Assembly (NCBI GenBank): GCA_019637645.1
Contig: JAHBVH010000050.1
Coordinates: 1 to 63,537 of the forward strand
Length of the DNA: 63,537 nt
Source: Caldilineaceae bacterium
Lineage (GTDB): Bacteria; Chloroflexota; Anaerolineae; Caldilineales; Caldilineaceae
Reading direction: 5' to 3'
A model generated the notes under the pieces. It made no database searches, had not been told where the DNA came from, and worked only from the letters and a program-made list of their open reading frames with translations. Both the position numbers and the translations under genes were made by a program. Within the stretch, counting starts at the first letter, position 1. Every line of letters begins with the position of its first letter. Below, in pieces: positions 1 to 8,676 of the stretch.

Positions 1-150
1 ACAAAATAGTGCGGTGAAATAGAGCAGCGCTAAGACCACCAGCGCCAGCCGCGCCAACAGATGTTTCCGGAACTTCCACCAGATCAACTGCCATTGGGTG
101 GCCTGGTAATAGCGTTCTTTTTGTTCTGCCGTCATTTGACCAGCTGTCAT
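1..150 (-). CDS. ABC transporter permease, OppC-like (N-terminal part only)
   Basis: The first 50 codons of a permease are present and the gene continues past the left edge. The N-terminus is a charged cytoplasmic stretch (MTAGQMTAEQKERYYQ) leading to a Trp-rich amphipathic segment and then the start of a membrane helix (LARLALVVLALLYFTALF). This is how DppC/OppC-type inner-membrane permeases begin. The ATG overlaps the stop of the upstream permease (ATGA), so the two are translationally coupled. It should form the heterodimeric channel with the gene at 147-1145, fed by the lipoprotein at 1241-3262. The ATPases are presumably beyond the edge. Confidence 0.8.
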   Translation of the reverse strand, partial: MTAGQMTAEQKERYYQATQWQLIWWKFRKHLLARLALVVLALLYFTALFC

Positions 151-1145
151 TCGCCCAGTCCTCCATATCGAATGCGCGGGTCGAGCCATACCAACAAGAT
201 ATCGGCGATCAAGGTCCCGACGACAGTTAAGACACTTAGCAGCAGGGTGATACTGCCCGCGAGGTACATATCTTGAAAGAGAATGGCTTGGAGCAAGACT
301 GGCCCGGTTGTCTGTAAGTTGAGCACAATGGAGACCAACACTTCCCCGCCTACAATCGAGGGCAGAATCCAGCCGATGGTGCTGATGATGGGGTTAACCG
401 CAATGCGCACGGGGTAGCGGAAGAGCACCTGACGTTCGGGCACGCCTTTGGCACGGGCGGTGATCACATATTGCTTCTGCAGCTCGTCCAACAAATTCCC
501 CCGCATGACACGGATCAACCCCGCTGTCCCCGACAGCCCAATCACGATCATGGGGAACCACATGTGGGCCAGTAGATCAAACACCTTACCCGCACTCCAT
601 GGGGCGTCGGCATATTCGGGCGAAAAGAGCCCCCCAACCGAGACATCGAAGACGCTATAGATACCCCACATAAGGACCAAGGCCAGCAAGAAACCCGGCA
701 CCGATAGCCCAATGAAACCGAGAAAGGTGAAGAAATAGTCAAAGAACGAATACTTGCGTACTGCCGAGTAGATCCCCACCGGAATGGCGACGGCAAAGAC
801 AAAAGCTGTCGTAGCCAAGGAGACGGCCATGGTCAACGGTACCCGTTCCAACAACAGCGCGCTGACCGGCTTATTCCAGCTGAACGAGCGGCCAAAGTCA
901 CCCTTCAGGAGAATGTTGCCAATCCAGCGCAGGTATTGGCCGTAGATCGGCAGATCCAGCCCATATTGGCGCGACAATGCCGCGGCTTGGTCTTCGGTTA
1001 CGCGGACGCCCGAAGCTTCGAGCCGCGTAATATAGGTGGTTAGATAGTCACCGGGGGGCAACTGAATGATTGTGAAGATAACCACAGAGATCGTAAAGAG
1101 GACGGGGATAAGCAGGAGAAGCCTGCGGATGATATACCCTATCAT
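147..1145 (-). CDS. ABC transporter permease, OppB/DppB-like
   Basis: Membrane-spanning subunit of a peptide/oligosaccharide-type importer, 332 aa. It starts MIGYIIRRLLLLIPVLFTIS, the typical first helix of DppB/OppB. A periplasmic loop (residues about 35-95) follows, then the binding-protein-dependent permease domain with the EAA-type cytoplasmic loop near residues 230-255 (ARAKGVPERQVLFRY). An in-frame upstream start at 1259 would add 38 residues, but those run through the intergenic hairpin and do not look like protein, so the ATG at 1145 is preferred. It is downstream of the binding protein and overlaps the next permease by 4 nt. Confidence 0.9.
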   Translation of the reverse strand: MIGYIIRRLLLLIPVLFTISVVIFTIIQLPPGDYLTTYITRLEASGVRVTEDQAAALSRQYGLDLPIYGQYLRWIGNILLKGDFGRSFSWNKPVSALLLERVPLTMAVSLATTAFVFAVAIPVGIYSAVRKYSFFDYFFTFLGFIGLSVPGFLLALVLMWGIYSVFDVSVGGLFSPEYADAPWSAGKVFDLLAHMWFPMIVIGLSGTAGLIRVMRGNLLDELQKQYVITARAKGVPERQVLFRYPVRIAVNPIISTIGWILPSIVGGEVLVSIVLNLQTTGPVLLQAILFQDMYLAGSITLLLSVLTVVGTLIADILLVWLDPRIRYGGLGE

Positions 1146-1168
1146 GGGGTCATGCCTCTCATAACTAC

Positions 1169-1218
1169 CTCTCTTGGGTTGGTTATGCCGGTTTGCCAGC
1201 ATAACCAACCCAAGAGAG
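1169..1218 (-). promoter_or_regulatory. 20-bp perfect intergenic hairpin between binding protein and permease
   Basis: Arms 1169-1188 and 1199-1218 are exact reverse complements (CTCTCTTGGGTTGGTTATGC) around a 10-nt loop, in the gap between the solute-binding lipoprotein and the permease. There is no T run after it. Such structures between a binding-protein gene and its permeases are known to protect the upstream mRNA and lower downstream expression (malE-malF type). That role here is inferred from position. Confidence 0.75.
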
Positions 1219-1240
1219 TAATAAGGAATAGGCGTGTGGC

Positions 1241-3262
1241 CTATTCGTCGATATACCACTGTTCCATGCTATACATGATCACAATGCCCAGCGTATCGAC
1301 AATGCCAGTAGGCACATTGCGGATCTTGGTGGTGACAAAGGTGGGATAGTGGGATTTTTCCACGGGGGTGAAGACCCAAACATTATCGCGATAGCTTTGG
1401 AAGATCTTCTCCAGAGCCGCGGCGCTTTCCGGTGAACCGACCGGGGCGACCATGAACTCGTTGTGCGCGGCATAGAGATCTTGGACGGCTTGGGGCGGCT
1501 CGATACCACTTTGTCCATTAGAGGTGTACCACGTATTCCAGGCCACCCCCCATTGGTTGTGGGGCAGATAGTCGTCCCAACCACCACTGGGCCAAATGTC
1601 CACATGGGCCCAGACCCCGGTACCTTGGACTTCGTTGGCTTGCACCCGTTCATTGATCAGCGTCCAATCGCCCGCGCGGATCGAGGCATTTACGCCCACA
1701 TCTTTCCAATACTCGGCGATCAGTTCACCCATAGGAACATGATCTTGGGAAAGTGCGCCCAGTTCCAGGAGAATGGAGAACGGGTTACCGCTGGGGTCGA
1801 GGCGGAAGCCATCCGCACCACGTTCGGTCATCCCCATTTCGTCTAGCAATTGGTTGGCCCGCTCCTGGCTATACTCCCCAGTGGTCGTCTCGGTGGGCAG
1901 TTGGGCAAATTCATCCAAGAAGAAGGTCTTGAGAATCTCGGGCCGGTTGATCGCATAGTTAAGCGCTTGGCGGAAGCGCAGATCGGAAACCACGGCTTGC
2001 CACTCCGGATCATCCAGACTCAGGTTCAGCTTAAAGTCCAGGGGCGTGCGATGCATACGGGGGAGCAGGATCTTCAAGACCCCCTTCTGCTCGGCTTCGG
2101 CCATGAGCGGCAGATTTTTCAGCGAGGAACGTTCACCCAAGTAGTCAAATTCGCCCATAATGGCACGCGCAAACATGGTTTCGCGATCCTGAACCACTTC
2201 CGAGCGAATGCCATCGATATAGGGCAGTTGATTGCCGAGTTCATCGACCTTGAAATAATAGGGATTGCGTTCAAAGGTAAAAATGCCCGAATCGGCTCTG
2301 GTCATCATCCAGGGAGTCAAAGTCGGGTGGCCCATGCCCCCTTCATTGGTCAGCTTCCACAGGTTACCACCGAGTTGGCGGTCGTTAAAGAGGTTGAACC
2401 ATTGGTCGGCCTCAATCGATTCGGCTTCCATGAGCGGCTGGAGCTCTTCCAGCGGCGTATACTTGATGTGGAATTGGCTCAAGTAATGCTTAGGCCGGAG
2501 GAACTCGGCATAGCTATGCCAGCCCGCAATGGCCAACTGGGCCGGGAAGCTCCCATAGGGTCCGTCAAAGATGATCTTAAAGGTAAAATCATCAATAATC
2601 TCGATCTGCATCGGTGTCCCATCGGCGCGATTGCCCGTGCGCAGCCAAACGGGGAAGACTGGGGTGATCTCCTCATTCAGTAGTACATCCTCATAGGAGA
2701 AGCGCACATCTTCGGTGGTGACGGGTTCACCATCCGACCAGCGCAGCCCTTCGCGCAGATAGATGGTAAATTCGCTCGAATCGGCGTTGGCTTCCCACCC
2801 TTTCGCCACATTGCCTTCAATGCCACGCTCATACTCAAAGGCACCAGGGGCCCAGATCAGCGGCTCGTTCATGCCAATGTAAATATGGGGATCACCGGTG
2901 GGGCTGTCGGATGGCAAGCGCATAACCCCGCCATATTTGCCGATCTCCAGATCCATATCGACGACGAGCTTGTCCTTGCTGACAATATAGGGCTCGATCG
3001 GCAACCGTTCGGCAACCGGCGGCAATTCACCCGCGGCCACCTTGGCGGCTAACATGGGGGATTCGGCGTAGGGACCTTCATTTTCGGCGGCAGGCTGCGT
3101 GGCCGTGTCCGCGGCCGCCGATTGCTCGGCAGCCGGGGCTTCCACCGGGGGTGCTTCGGCGGGAGCAGCGCCACCGCCACAGGCACTGAGGAGCAGCGCG
3201 CTGATCAACAACAGGCTGATCACGCGCCAAGAGTGGCGAGCTAACTTTGCTTGTCTACGCAT
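1241..3262 (-). CDS. ABC transporter substrate-binding lipoprotein, family 5 (SBP_bac_5)
   Basis: 673-aa extracytoplasmic binding protein. A signal peptide (residues 1-28) ends in the lipobox LLSAC, so the mature protein is lipid-anchored at Cys28. An Ala/Pro/Glu-rich linker (about 30-65) follows. The body carries the family-5 signature region near residues 155-195 (YLREGLRWSDGEPVTTEDVRF). Typical family members are 500-600 aa; the extra length lies in the linker and insertions. Substrates of the family include peptides, nickel and plant oligosaccharides; the ligand cannot be assigned. An AAGGAG ribosome site precedes the ATG. First gene of a minus-strand importer operon. Confidence 0.92.
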   Translation of the reverse strand: MRRQAKLARHSWRVISLLLISALLLSACGGGAAPAEAPPVEAPAAEQSAAADTATQPAAENEGPYAESPMLAAKVAAGELPPVAERLPIEPYIVSKDKLVVDMDLEIGKYGGVMRLPSDSPTGDPHIYIGMNEPLIWAPGAFEYERGIEGNVAKGWEANADSSEFTIYLREGLRWSDGEPVTTEDVRFSYEDVLLNEEITPVFPVWLRTGNRADGTPMQIEIIDDFTFKIIFDGPYGSFPAQLAIAGWHSYAEFLRPKHYLSQFHIKYTPLEELQPLMEAESIEADQWFNLFNDRQLGGNLWKLTNEGGMGHPTLTPWMMTRADSGIFTFERNPYYFKVDELGNQLPYIDGIRSEVVQDRETMFARAIMGEFDYLGERSSLKNLPLMAEAEQKGVLKILLPRMHRTPLDFKLNLSLDDPEWQAVVSDLRFRQALNYAINRPEILKTFFLDEFAQLPTETTTGEYSQERANQLLDEMGMTERGADGFRLDPSGNPFSILLELGALSQDHVPMGELIAEYWKDVGVNASIRAGDWTLINERVQANEVQGTGVWAHVDIWPSGGWDDYLPHNQWGVAWNTWYTSNGQSGIEPPQAVQDLYAAHNEFMVAPVGSPESAAALEKIFQSYRDNVWVFTPVEKSHYPTFVTTKIRNVPTGIVDTLGIVIMYSMEQWYIDE

Positions 3263-3305
3263 GCATTTCTCCTTTGTATGGATGGTACGGTCAATAGAGC
3301 TAGGC

Positions 3306-3379
3306 GCTACGCAGTTGGTTGCGTGGCTAGAGAATCAACAGGTTTGGCAAACCTATCCGATCTAGCCCAAGTGCGTAAC
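3306..3379. repeat. Degenerate copy of the ~75-bp palindromic element
   Basis: The outer ends (CTACGCAGTTGGTTG at the left, CCCAAGTGCGTAAC at the right) match the full-length copies at 13044-13117 and 58389-58463. The central stem has decayed: ACAGGTTTGGCAAACCT is still recognisable but its flanks no longer pair. It lies just upstream of the binding-protein gene at 3262, so it may sit in that operon's leader. Confidence 0.65.
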
Positions 3380-3503
3380 GGCTAAGAACTTCAAAAATTT
3401 GAAGGTAGGACCAATTGCTTAAGAGCTAGATTTTTCGGCAGCTGAACTGCCATTGGGTTGAATCGGTGTCGAATCCAACGGGGGGGAGTATGACGGGGAA
3501 CGG

Positions 3504-3893
3504 CTAACCATACTCTAGCATTCGCCGCTGCCATTCAGCGCGCACCTCAGTCAGGCGTTCGACTAAAACAGCGCGGCTTTCTTCATCCGCAATGAGTGCC
3601 GTTGTCCTAGCATAGTGTAGCAATTCGTCCAACTTGCGCAGAGCGCGCTGATAGACGCGTGCTGGTTGCGGCGCTTGCCCGCCCCAGCGGCGGTTTCGCC
3701 AACCGGCCCGCCACTGCTGCGGAATTTCGCCATGATTCACAATCTCTTCCAGGAGACGATGGGTATTGCCAACCAAGCGATTCGCGAGCACATTGGTCAG
3801 CCAGACGGCACCCAGCAAGAGCAGGATCAACGCGACCAATGGTAATACCACAAGAAAAAACAGGACGGACATCGTCTGAACAACTTCCGGCAA
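3504..3893 (-). CDS. Small membrane-anchored protein with C-terminal coiled coil, unknown function
   Basis: 129 aa. One strong N-terminal transmembrane helix (residues about 8-35, FFLVVLPLVALILLLLGAVW), then a basic Trp/Arg/Gly patch (residues 60-75) and a charged helical region (80-125) with an ALRKLDELL-type heptad pattern. No family recognised. A plausible topology is N-out/C-in, with the helical tail in the cytoplasm. The gene stands alone between the importer operon and the dehydratase gene on the opposite strand. The start at 3893 is the first ATG before the membrane helix; a second ATG lies seven residues in. Confidence 0.6.
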   Translation of the reverse strand: MPEVVQTMSVLFFLVVLPLVALILLLLGAVWLTNVLANRLVGNTHRLLEEIVNHGEIPQQWRAGWRNRRWGGQAPQPARVYQRALRKLDELLHYARTTALIADEESRAVLVERLTEVRAEWQRRMLEYG

Positions 3894-4274
3894 AGGCCAT
3901 TGATCGGCACGACGCGTTCCCGCGTCAGCACCACTCCCGTAATTGGTTTGAAAAGAGAAAGGATCTTAACCGCGCTGGGCAGTGCTTAACTGCTGTGCGC
4001 ATGTAGAGCACAGACATACCTTGGGAGCAACACAGTTGCCCAGCAGCTATTGTTCAAAGCATACGTTTTTAAATTGGATTAGGACTAGCTGTTACTACTC
4101 TAGCATAGGCGCTGTGCATCTGTCAAACCAGGAAAATTTACCCAAATTTACCCGCAGCGCCCCCGTTTTCCCCTATGACCGCCTCGTTTGCGACTCCCCC
4201 TACCCCATGCTACAATGCAGCAGACGCAGCGTCCCCTACCGACGAATCACACAAGCCAAAGGAAGATCCCTAAC
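3894..4274. other. Intergenic region between divergent genes
   Basis: About 380 bases without a convincing gene. The central part (about 4060-4110) is A/T-richer and is the likely promoter zone for the enolase-superfamily gene. Short open frames across it have no coding character. No hairpin or palindromic-element copy was seen. Confidence 0.4.
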
Positions 4275-5444
4275 GTGAAAATCACCGAGATTAGAACCTA
4301 TCTCATGCATGCCAATGTATCCTCTAGCTCCGGCTGGAAGGCGCGCAATTGGCTCTTTGTGAAAGTCTTTACCGATGCTGGCATCTATGGCGTTGGTGAG
4401 GCCAGTGGTTGGCCCCGGGTGGTTGAGACGGCCATTCAAGATCTCAGCACGATTCTCGTGGGCGAGAATCCCTTTGAAATCGAGAAGATCTGGCAGAAGA
4501 TGATGTTAGCCATGATGGGACACGGCATGACGGGCATTGTCGGCGGCGGCGCGATGACCGGCATCGAAATGGCGTTGTGGGACATTAAGGGCAAGGCGCT
4601 CGGGGTCCCCGTCTATGAGTTGCTGGGCGGCAAACTGCGGGATCGTGTTCGCCTCTATACCCATGCCCATACGGTCGAGCGGGCGCAGGAGCTAGTCGAT
4701 CGGGGCTATGGTGCGTTAAAAACCGGCGGGGTCAGTGATCCGTTGAGCAAAGTGGCGGCTATGCGCAAAGCCCTGGGCGATGAGATCGATCTCATGGTCG
4801 ATATCCACGGCCCGCCCTGGTTGACGACCAAAGATGCTATCCAGATGGGACAGGCGCTGGAAGAATTTAACTTGCTCTTCTACGAAGACCCCGTCGCGCC
4901 AGAGGATATTGAAGCCATTGCACGTGTCGCCGCGGCGGTCAATCTGCCCATTGCAGCAGGGGAACGCCATGCCACCATTTGGGGTACACGCGAGCTGATC
5001 GAGCGGGAAATTGTAGATGTGATCCAGCCGGACACCGGTCGCGCCGGTGGGCTGTTACAGATGAAAAAGATCGCGGCCATGGCCGAGGCACACTACATTA
5101 CCTTTGCGCCCCATGATGGCTCGTTAGGCCCTGTTGCCGAAATGGCCGCGGTCCACCTCTGTTCTACGCTGCCGAACTTCCTCATCCTTGAGCATCTAGA
5201 GGATGATGTGCCGCAGCGCTACGAAGTGATGCAACCCCAGCCCACGATTGTCGATGGCTTTATGCGCGTGCCAGAAGCACCAGGGTTAGGCATCGACATT
5301 GTAGAAGAGGCCATTGCCCGTTACCCCTCCGCGGGGAATGTCTCGTTGCCCAGCGCCGCGGAGGAGCCACTTTATGTCCGAGCCCGGAGCCAACGGGCGC
5401 GCTGGTTGAACGCCGGCCAAGGTCAAGTCGATGATTTTGTGTAG
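4275..5444 (+). CDS. Mandelate racemase/muconate lactonizing enzyme family protein (sugar-acid dehydratase-like)
   Basis: 389 aa, the usual length for the enolase superfamily. The N-terminal capping domain (about 1-120) contains GVGEASG and the barrel entry PVYELLGG. The C-terminal TIM barrel shows the metal-ligand series: Asp in MVDIHGPP, Glu in YEDPVAPED, Glu in IAAGERH. A later DVIQPDTGRAGGL strand and a His in FAPHDGSLGP are where dehydratases of the mandelate racemase subgroup carry the catalytic base. It probably dehydrates a sugar acid; the substrate is unassigned. GTG 4275 is chosen because AAAGGAAG lies just upstream and the ATG at 4188 adds a non-homologous tail. A second family member is at 40938-42089. 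Confidence 0.88.
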   Translation: MKITEIRTYLMHANVSSSSGWKARNWLFVKVFTDAGIYGVGEASGWPRVVETAIQDLSTILVGENPFEIEKIWQKMMLAMMGHGMTGIVGGGAMTGIEMALWDIKGKALGVPVYELLGGKLRDRVRLYTHAHTVERAQELVDRGYGALKTGGVSDPLSKVAAMRKALGDEIDLMVDIHGPPWLTTKDAIQMGQALEEFNLLFYEDPVAPEDIEAIARVAAAVNLPIAAGERHATIWGTRELIEREIVDVIQPDTGRAGGLLQMKKIAAMAEAHYITFAPHDGSLGPVAEMAAVHLCSTLPNFLILEHLEDDVPQRYEVMQPQPTIVDGFMRVPEAPGLGIDIVEEAIARYPSAGNVSLPSAAEEPLYVRARSQRARWLNAGQGQVDDFV

Positions 5445-5490
5445 ATTTGTGATACAATCAGAAGCTGTCAATGAGGCGTTGCGCAACCCA

Positions 5491-5520
5491 ACCTGTCAGG
5501 TTTTACAAACCTGACAGGTC
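5491..5520. repeat. Core-only copy of the palindromic element (possible terminator)
   Basis: Inverted repeat ACCTGTCAGGTTT / AAACCTGACAGGT, 46 bp after the stop of the dehydratase gene and upstream of the translin gene. It matches the core stem of the dispersed element but in the opposite arm order, with only remnants of the outer arms (GCGTTGCGCAACCC). It could terminate the upstream transcript. Confidence 0.7.
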
Positions 5521-5549
5521 TCTTTAGAGACAGCGGACAGGAGCAGGCT

Positions 5550-6254
5550 TTGTCACAAATAGTCGAGATTGTTGAAGCGATTCGCCAAGAGTTTATCCAG
5601 ACCAATGAGCTACGAGATGAAACCTTGCGGCTCAGCCGCGCGTTGGTGCGGGCGTGTGCGAATGCCATTCGGGCCATCCATCGCCATGAGTGGGCCGAGG
5701 TTGAAACCCTCTTGCAAGAAGCACGCGCCGACGCCAAGCGGATGGTCGAGCCCCTGGCCCACCACCCGTCGCTCTATCATGCTGGCTATACGCAAGACGC
5801 GCTCAAGGAAGTGGTCGAAGCGCATGTCGTTCATGCCCTCGTGCGTGGTGAACCACTGCCCCAGCCCCACGAACTCTATGTCACTGGCTCGACCTACTTG
5901 CGTGGACTGAGCGAAGCCGCCACTGAAATGCGCCGCTTTGTGCTCGATCTCATGCGCCAAGGCAAGGTCCTCGAAGCAGAACCCTATTTGCTCCACATGG
6001 ATGAGATCTACAGCCAGCTCATTACCGTTGATTTTCCCGACGCCATTACCGATGGTCTACGCCGCCACACCGATATCTTACGCGGTGTTTTGGAGCGCAC
6101 CCGCGGCGATCTAACCCTCGCTATTCGCCAGGATCAGATGCGCCAAGCGCTCTATTCTTTTGAAACACGCCTAGGCAACTCGCTGGGCATCGAACTCCCC
6201 GCCGTTGCGCCCATGGCAGGGCTGGAGCCCAACGACGAGGCCAGTGAACTGTGA
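5550..6254 (+). CDS. Translin family protein
   Basis: 234 aa, almost entirely helical. The pattern fits translin/TRAX: N-terminal helix (IVEIVEAIRQEF), an RLSRALVRACANAIRAIHR helix at about 27-45, a Tyr-rich middle (HHPSLYHAGYTQDALKEVVE) and EAEPYLLHMDEIYSQLITVDFPDA at about 145-170. In eukaryotes translin and TRAX form RNA/ssDNA-binding octamers with nuclease activity. Prokaryotic homologues exist, often mislabelled haloacid dehalogenase, and their role is not settled. The start is TTG 5550 with AGGAG six bases upstream; no in-frame ATG fits. The stop overlaps the next start (GTGA), so the pair is coupled. Confidence 0.82.
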   Translation: MSQIVEIVEAIRQEFIQTNELRDETLRLSRALVRACANAIRAIHRHEWAEVETLLQEARADAKRMVEPLAHHPSLYHAGYTQDALKEVVEAHVVHALVRGEPLPQPHELYVTGSTYLRGLSEAATEMRRFVLDLMRQGKVLEAEPYLLHMDEIYSQLITVDFPDAITDGLRRHTDILRGVLERTRGDLTLAIRQDQMRQALYSFETRLGNSLGIELPAVAPMAGLEPNDEASEL

Positions 6255-6505
6255 GCAATCGCCCCCTCGTCCGTGCCAGTGATATTGGCTTGTGGGGTTT
6301 CTGTCAACGAGCCTGGTGGTTGGCCCGCGTGCGCGGTGTCGCCCATCAACGCCCAGCGCGGCTAACCCACGGCACAGCGGTGCATCAACAACACGGCAAC
6401 GCCATTCGCCAAGCCCACTGGCAGATCACCATAGGGCGCTGGCTTTTGGCCGGTGGGTTGTTAACAGCAAGCGTGCTGCTTTTATTGATACTGCTGCAAT
6501 GGTAA
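6251..6505 (+). CDS. Membrane microprotein with Cas4/RecB-like N-terminal motif
   Basis: 84 aa from a GTG that overlaps the translin stop. Residues 6-50 read like the opening of a Cas4/PD-(D/E)XK protein: RASDIGLWGFCQRAWWLARV, then HGTAVHQQH, which matches the Cas4 pattern of S-D-[IL], an aromatic-F-C-x-R segment and the GxxxH histidine. The nuclease core that should follow is missing; residues 60-83 form a transmembrane helix (WLLAGGLLTASVLLLLILLQW). It is either a decayed nuclease end, or a real tail-anchored protein that keeps the N-terminal module. Tight coupling to translin and an intact frame favour a real gene. Confidence 0.62.
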   Translation: MSNRPLVRASDIGLWGFCQRAWWLARVRGVAHQRPARLTHGTAVHQQHGNAIRQAHWQITIGRWLLAGGLLTASVLLLLILLQW

Positions 6506-6597
6506 CGTTATTGGTGAAATGTGGTGTGTGCTGGCGTTTCCCGATAGATGCAGCCCATTGCCCAAAGCGCGGCACAAAACAGAAGTGATCGACAGTC

Positions 6598-8547
6598 ATG
6601 AATCAATCCGGTGTAGGCGTCTCTAGCCTTGTGTTGACAGAGCAGGCGCTACAAGCATTGCGCCAAGCAGCCCAGGTGCAAACCGACGAACAAACTACCC
6701 AAATTGAAGAGCGCAATGTTTGGCAGCCCAACTCTTGGCTCATCCAACGTTGTTGGGAGATGTTAGCCGATCAAGGGGCGAACCTCGAAGCGTTGCAAGT
6801 TGCGCGCCTGCTTGAAGCGCGTCAGCCATTGGCCCCGCTCCAAGCGCTCTACCGCATTGCCAGCCGACCAGGCCGCCCCACCCGACCCGCAGTGCCCGCC
6901 TATCAAGAGCTCCAACGTTGGCAAGAGCAGCTTTTCCAACCCCCAAACGAAACGCCAGCCGCGCCTGAGCAGCTTCTCTACTTGGCCGCTGCCGCCGCCT
7001 TACTCCAGGATGAGACCCTGGCCCTGGCCTGTTTAGAGCGGCTGGACCAGATCCCCAAAGCTTGGTCACGGCTCCTGGCCCACCCAGATCAGCGCGAACA
7101 GTTGGCAACGGCCATTGCCTATACCACGCCAAGCACCTTGAGCATGATCTTGGTAACGGGCGCCATTCGCCGCTTTGACGATGCGGGTGCGCAACTGCTC
7201 TATGCGATCACGACCCGGTTGCACCAAGCCAACGCAGCAGGCTACCAAACGGCCGCCCAACAACAGCTATTGGCCCAATGTATCGAGACCATCCGCCATG
7301 CCACCCTGGTTCAGCTCCAAAGCCGCCGGATTGCGGCGATGATCCTCGGCCAAGCAGGCCAAGTCGATGAACTTTTGAATCAAGTCGCGACCATTCAGAG
7401 CGTGCTTTCGGCCCAGCGCGCCACAGGCAACAGCAGCCAAACCCAAGATAGCCACCTCATCCGCCAAGTGAAGCGCACCAGTGCCGACCGCGATGTGGAT
7501 TTTCTGGTCTATGCTTTGTGTAACGCGATCGAGGTGATGCCACTGCGCACTTTACCGCGCGAACAACGGATCGCCTTGGCCGACCAAGTGGCCGCTTGGG
7601 GTGCGCTGAGCGACGGTTGGACCGCGGCCAGCGCCGCGGGTACGTTGATCGACCTAGGTGCGATCAAATACGCGGTGGCGGTTGTTGATCAGATTCAGCC
7701 CAAAGACCCCGCGCGCAGTGAAGGGATGTTGACCTTGGTGAAGGGGCTGCTCAGGATGGATGAGCCCCAGCTAGCCGCAGAGGAAGCTGAGCGGGCCTTA
7801 GCTTGGGCGCAGCAGCAGGAAGGGCGAACAGCCGAACGGGCGTTGACCTGGGGGCTAGCCGAGATCTATCTTCAGCACCGACAGCCCGAGCTAGCCCTCC
7901 GCTTTCTGGAACGCTGGCGTGAGCCAACAGGGTGGCAACACAGAGTACGCACCTTCTGGCGCAACCAGTGGGACGATGACGCGCTGCGCAACAACAGTTT
8001 GCGCTTTCGGGCGTTTCTCCAACTCCACTATCAGCACCCGCCGAACGCCCCCAGTACACCGGCAGCCACGGCGCGCGCCAAGGAGATTCGGACGCTCTTT
8101 GCGCAACTGCAAAAGTGGGCACCGCGCTTGCTAGAAGGCGAAGCCCTGATTCATTTCTATGTCGATAACTTGTTACAACCGCTCTTGGCGGTTGCCCTCT
8201 TTCCCCAAGTAAGCGAAGTGCTGCCAGCGCTCCAAAACGCGCTAAGCACCACAAGTGGCAGCAAACATGCCGTGCGCGTGACCGAAATCGCCACGCTGTT
8301 GGCCGAGCAACTCCAGTTGGAACGCGCCTCGCCAGAAGAGAGCACAACCACAGGCGAGGCGACTGAGCATCCCCTGCGCCCCGCCATGGATACCTTCCTC
8401 ACAACCCTCTGGCAACAGAGCGCGCAACGCGGTCTTTGGCAAACCGTCCACAGCGTCGAAGGAACCCTACCATTGTTGCAGGCCCGCGAAGGTAGCGCAG
8501 CGCTCGTCCAGATTGCCCACGCCATGACCACACCAACCACCCAATAG
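6598..8547 (+). CDS. Large alpha-helical repeat protein, unknown function (TPR/HEAT-like)
   Basis: 649 aa, no signal peptide or membrane helix, dominated by Ala/Leu/Gln-rich helices in pairs of about 35 residues, for example around 390-450 (LAAEEAERALAWAQQQEGRTAERALTWGL is split over two such helices). This is the look of TPR or HEAT solenoids that scaffold other proteins. No family identified. It follows the translin/microprotein pair by 93 nt on the same strand and may be co-transcribed. No strong ribosome site is visible; the ATG at 6598 is the first in the frame. Downstream is an inverted repeat at 8598-8632. Confidence 0.75.
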   Translation: MNQSGVGVSSLVLTEQALQALRQAAQVQTDEQTTQIEERNVWQPNSWLIQRCWEMLADQGANLEALQVARLLEARQPLAPLQALYRIASRPGRPTRPAVPAYQELQRWQEQLFQPPNETPAAPEQLLYLAAAAALLQDETLALACLERLDQIPKAWSRLLAHPDQREQLATAIAYTTPSTLSMILVTGAIRRFDDAGAQLLYAITTRLHQANAAGYQTAAQQQLLAQCIETIRHATLVQLQSRRIAAMILGQAGQVDELLNQVATIQSVLSAQRATGNSSQTQDSHLIRQVKRTSADRDVDFLVYALCNAIEVMPLRTLPREQRIALADQVAAWGALSDGWTAASAAGTLIDLGAIKYAVAVVDQIQPKDPARSEGMLTLVKGLLRMDEPQLAAEEAERALAWAQQQEGRTAERALTWGLAEIYLQHRQPELALRFLERWREPTGWQHRVRTFWRNQWDDDALRNNSLRFRAFLQLHYQHPPNAPSTPAATARAKEIRTLFAQLQKWAPRLLEGEALIHFYVDNLLQPLLAVALFPQVSEVLPALQNALSTTSGSKHAVRVTEIATLLAEQLQLERASPEESTTTGEATEHPLRPAMDTFLTTLWQQSAQRGLWQTVHSVEGTLPLLQAREGSAALVQIAHAMTTPTTQ

Positions 8548-8597
8548 CTTCACCACGAAGCAACCCGCAACTACACTCGCTTTGCTAGTAACCGATC

Positions 8598-8632
8598 AAA
8601 TCATGATAAAATATATGGAAATCTCATGATTT
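8598..8632. promoter_or_regulatory. A/T-rich inverted repeat, possible terminator or operator
   Basis: AAATCATGA and TCATGATTT are exact reverse complements separated by 17 A/T-rich bases, just after the helical-repeat gene and ahead of the PucC-like gene. Spacing and length would suit either a dimeric-regulator site or a weak terminator. The function is inference. Confidence 0.4.
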
Positions 8633-8676
8633 CTCACTAAGTTTGGTTGACCAGAATGCCCCGGGAAAGCCTGACA

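Noticed and set aside
1850..2683. 277-aa open frame opposite the binding-protein gene
   Set aside because: Antisense shadow; no domain recognised and the lipoprotein frame is well supported.
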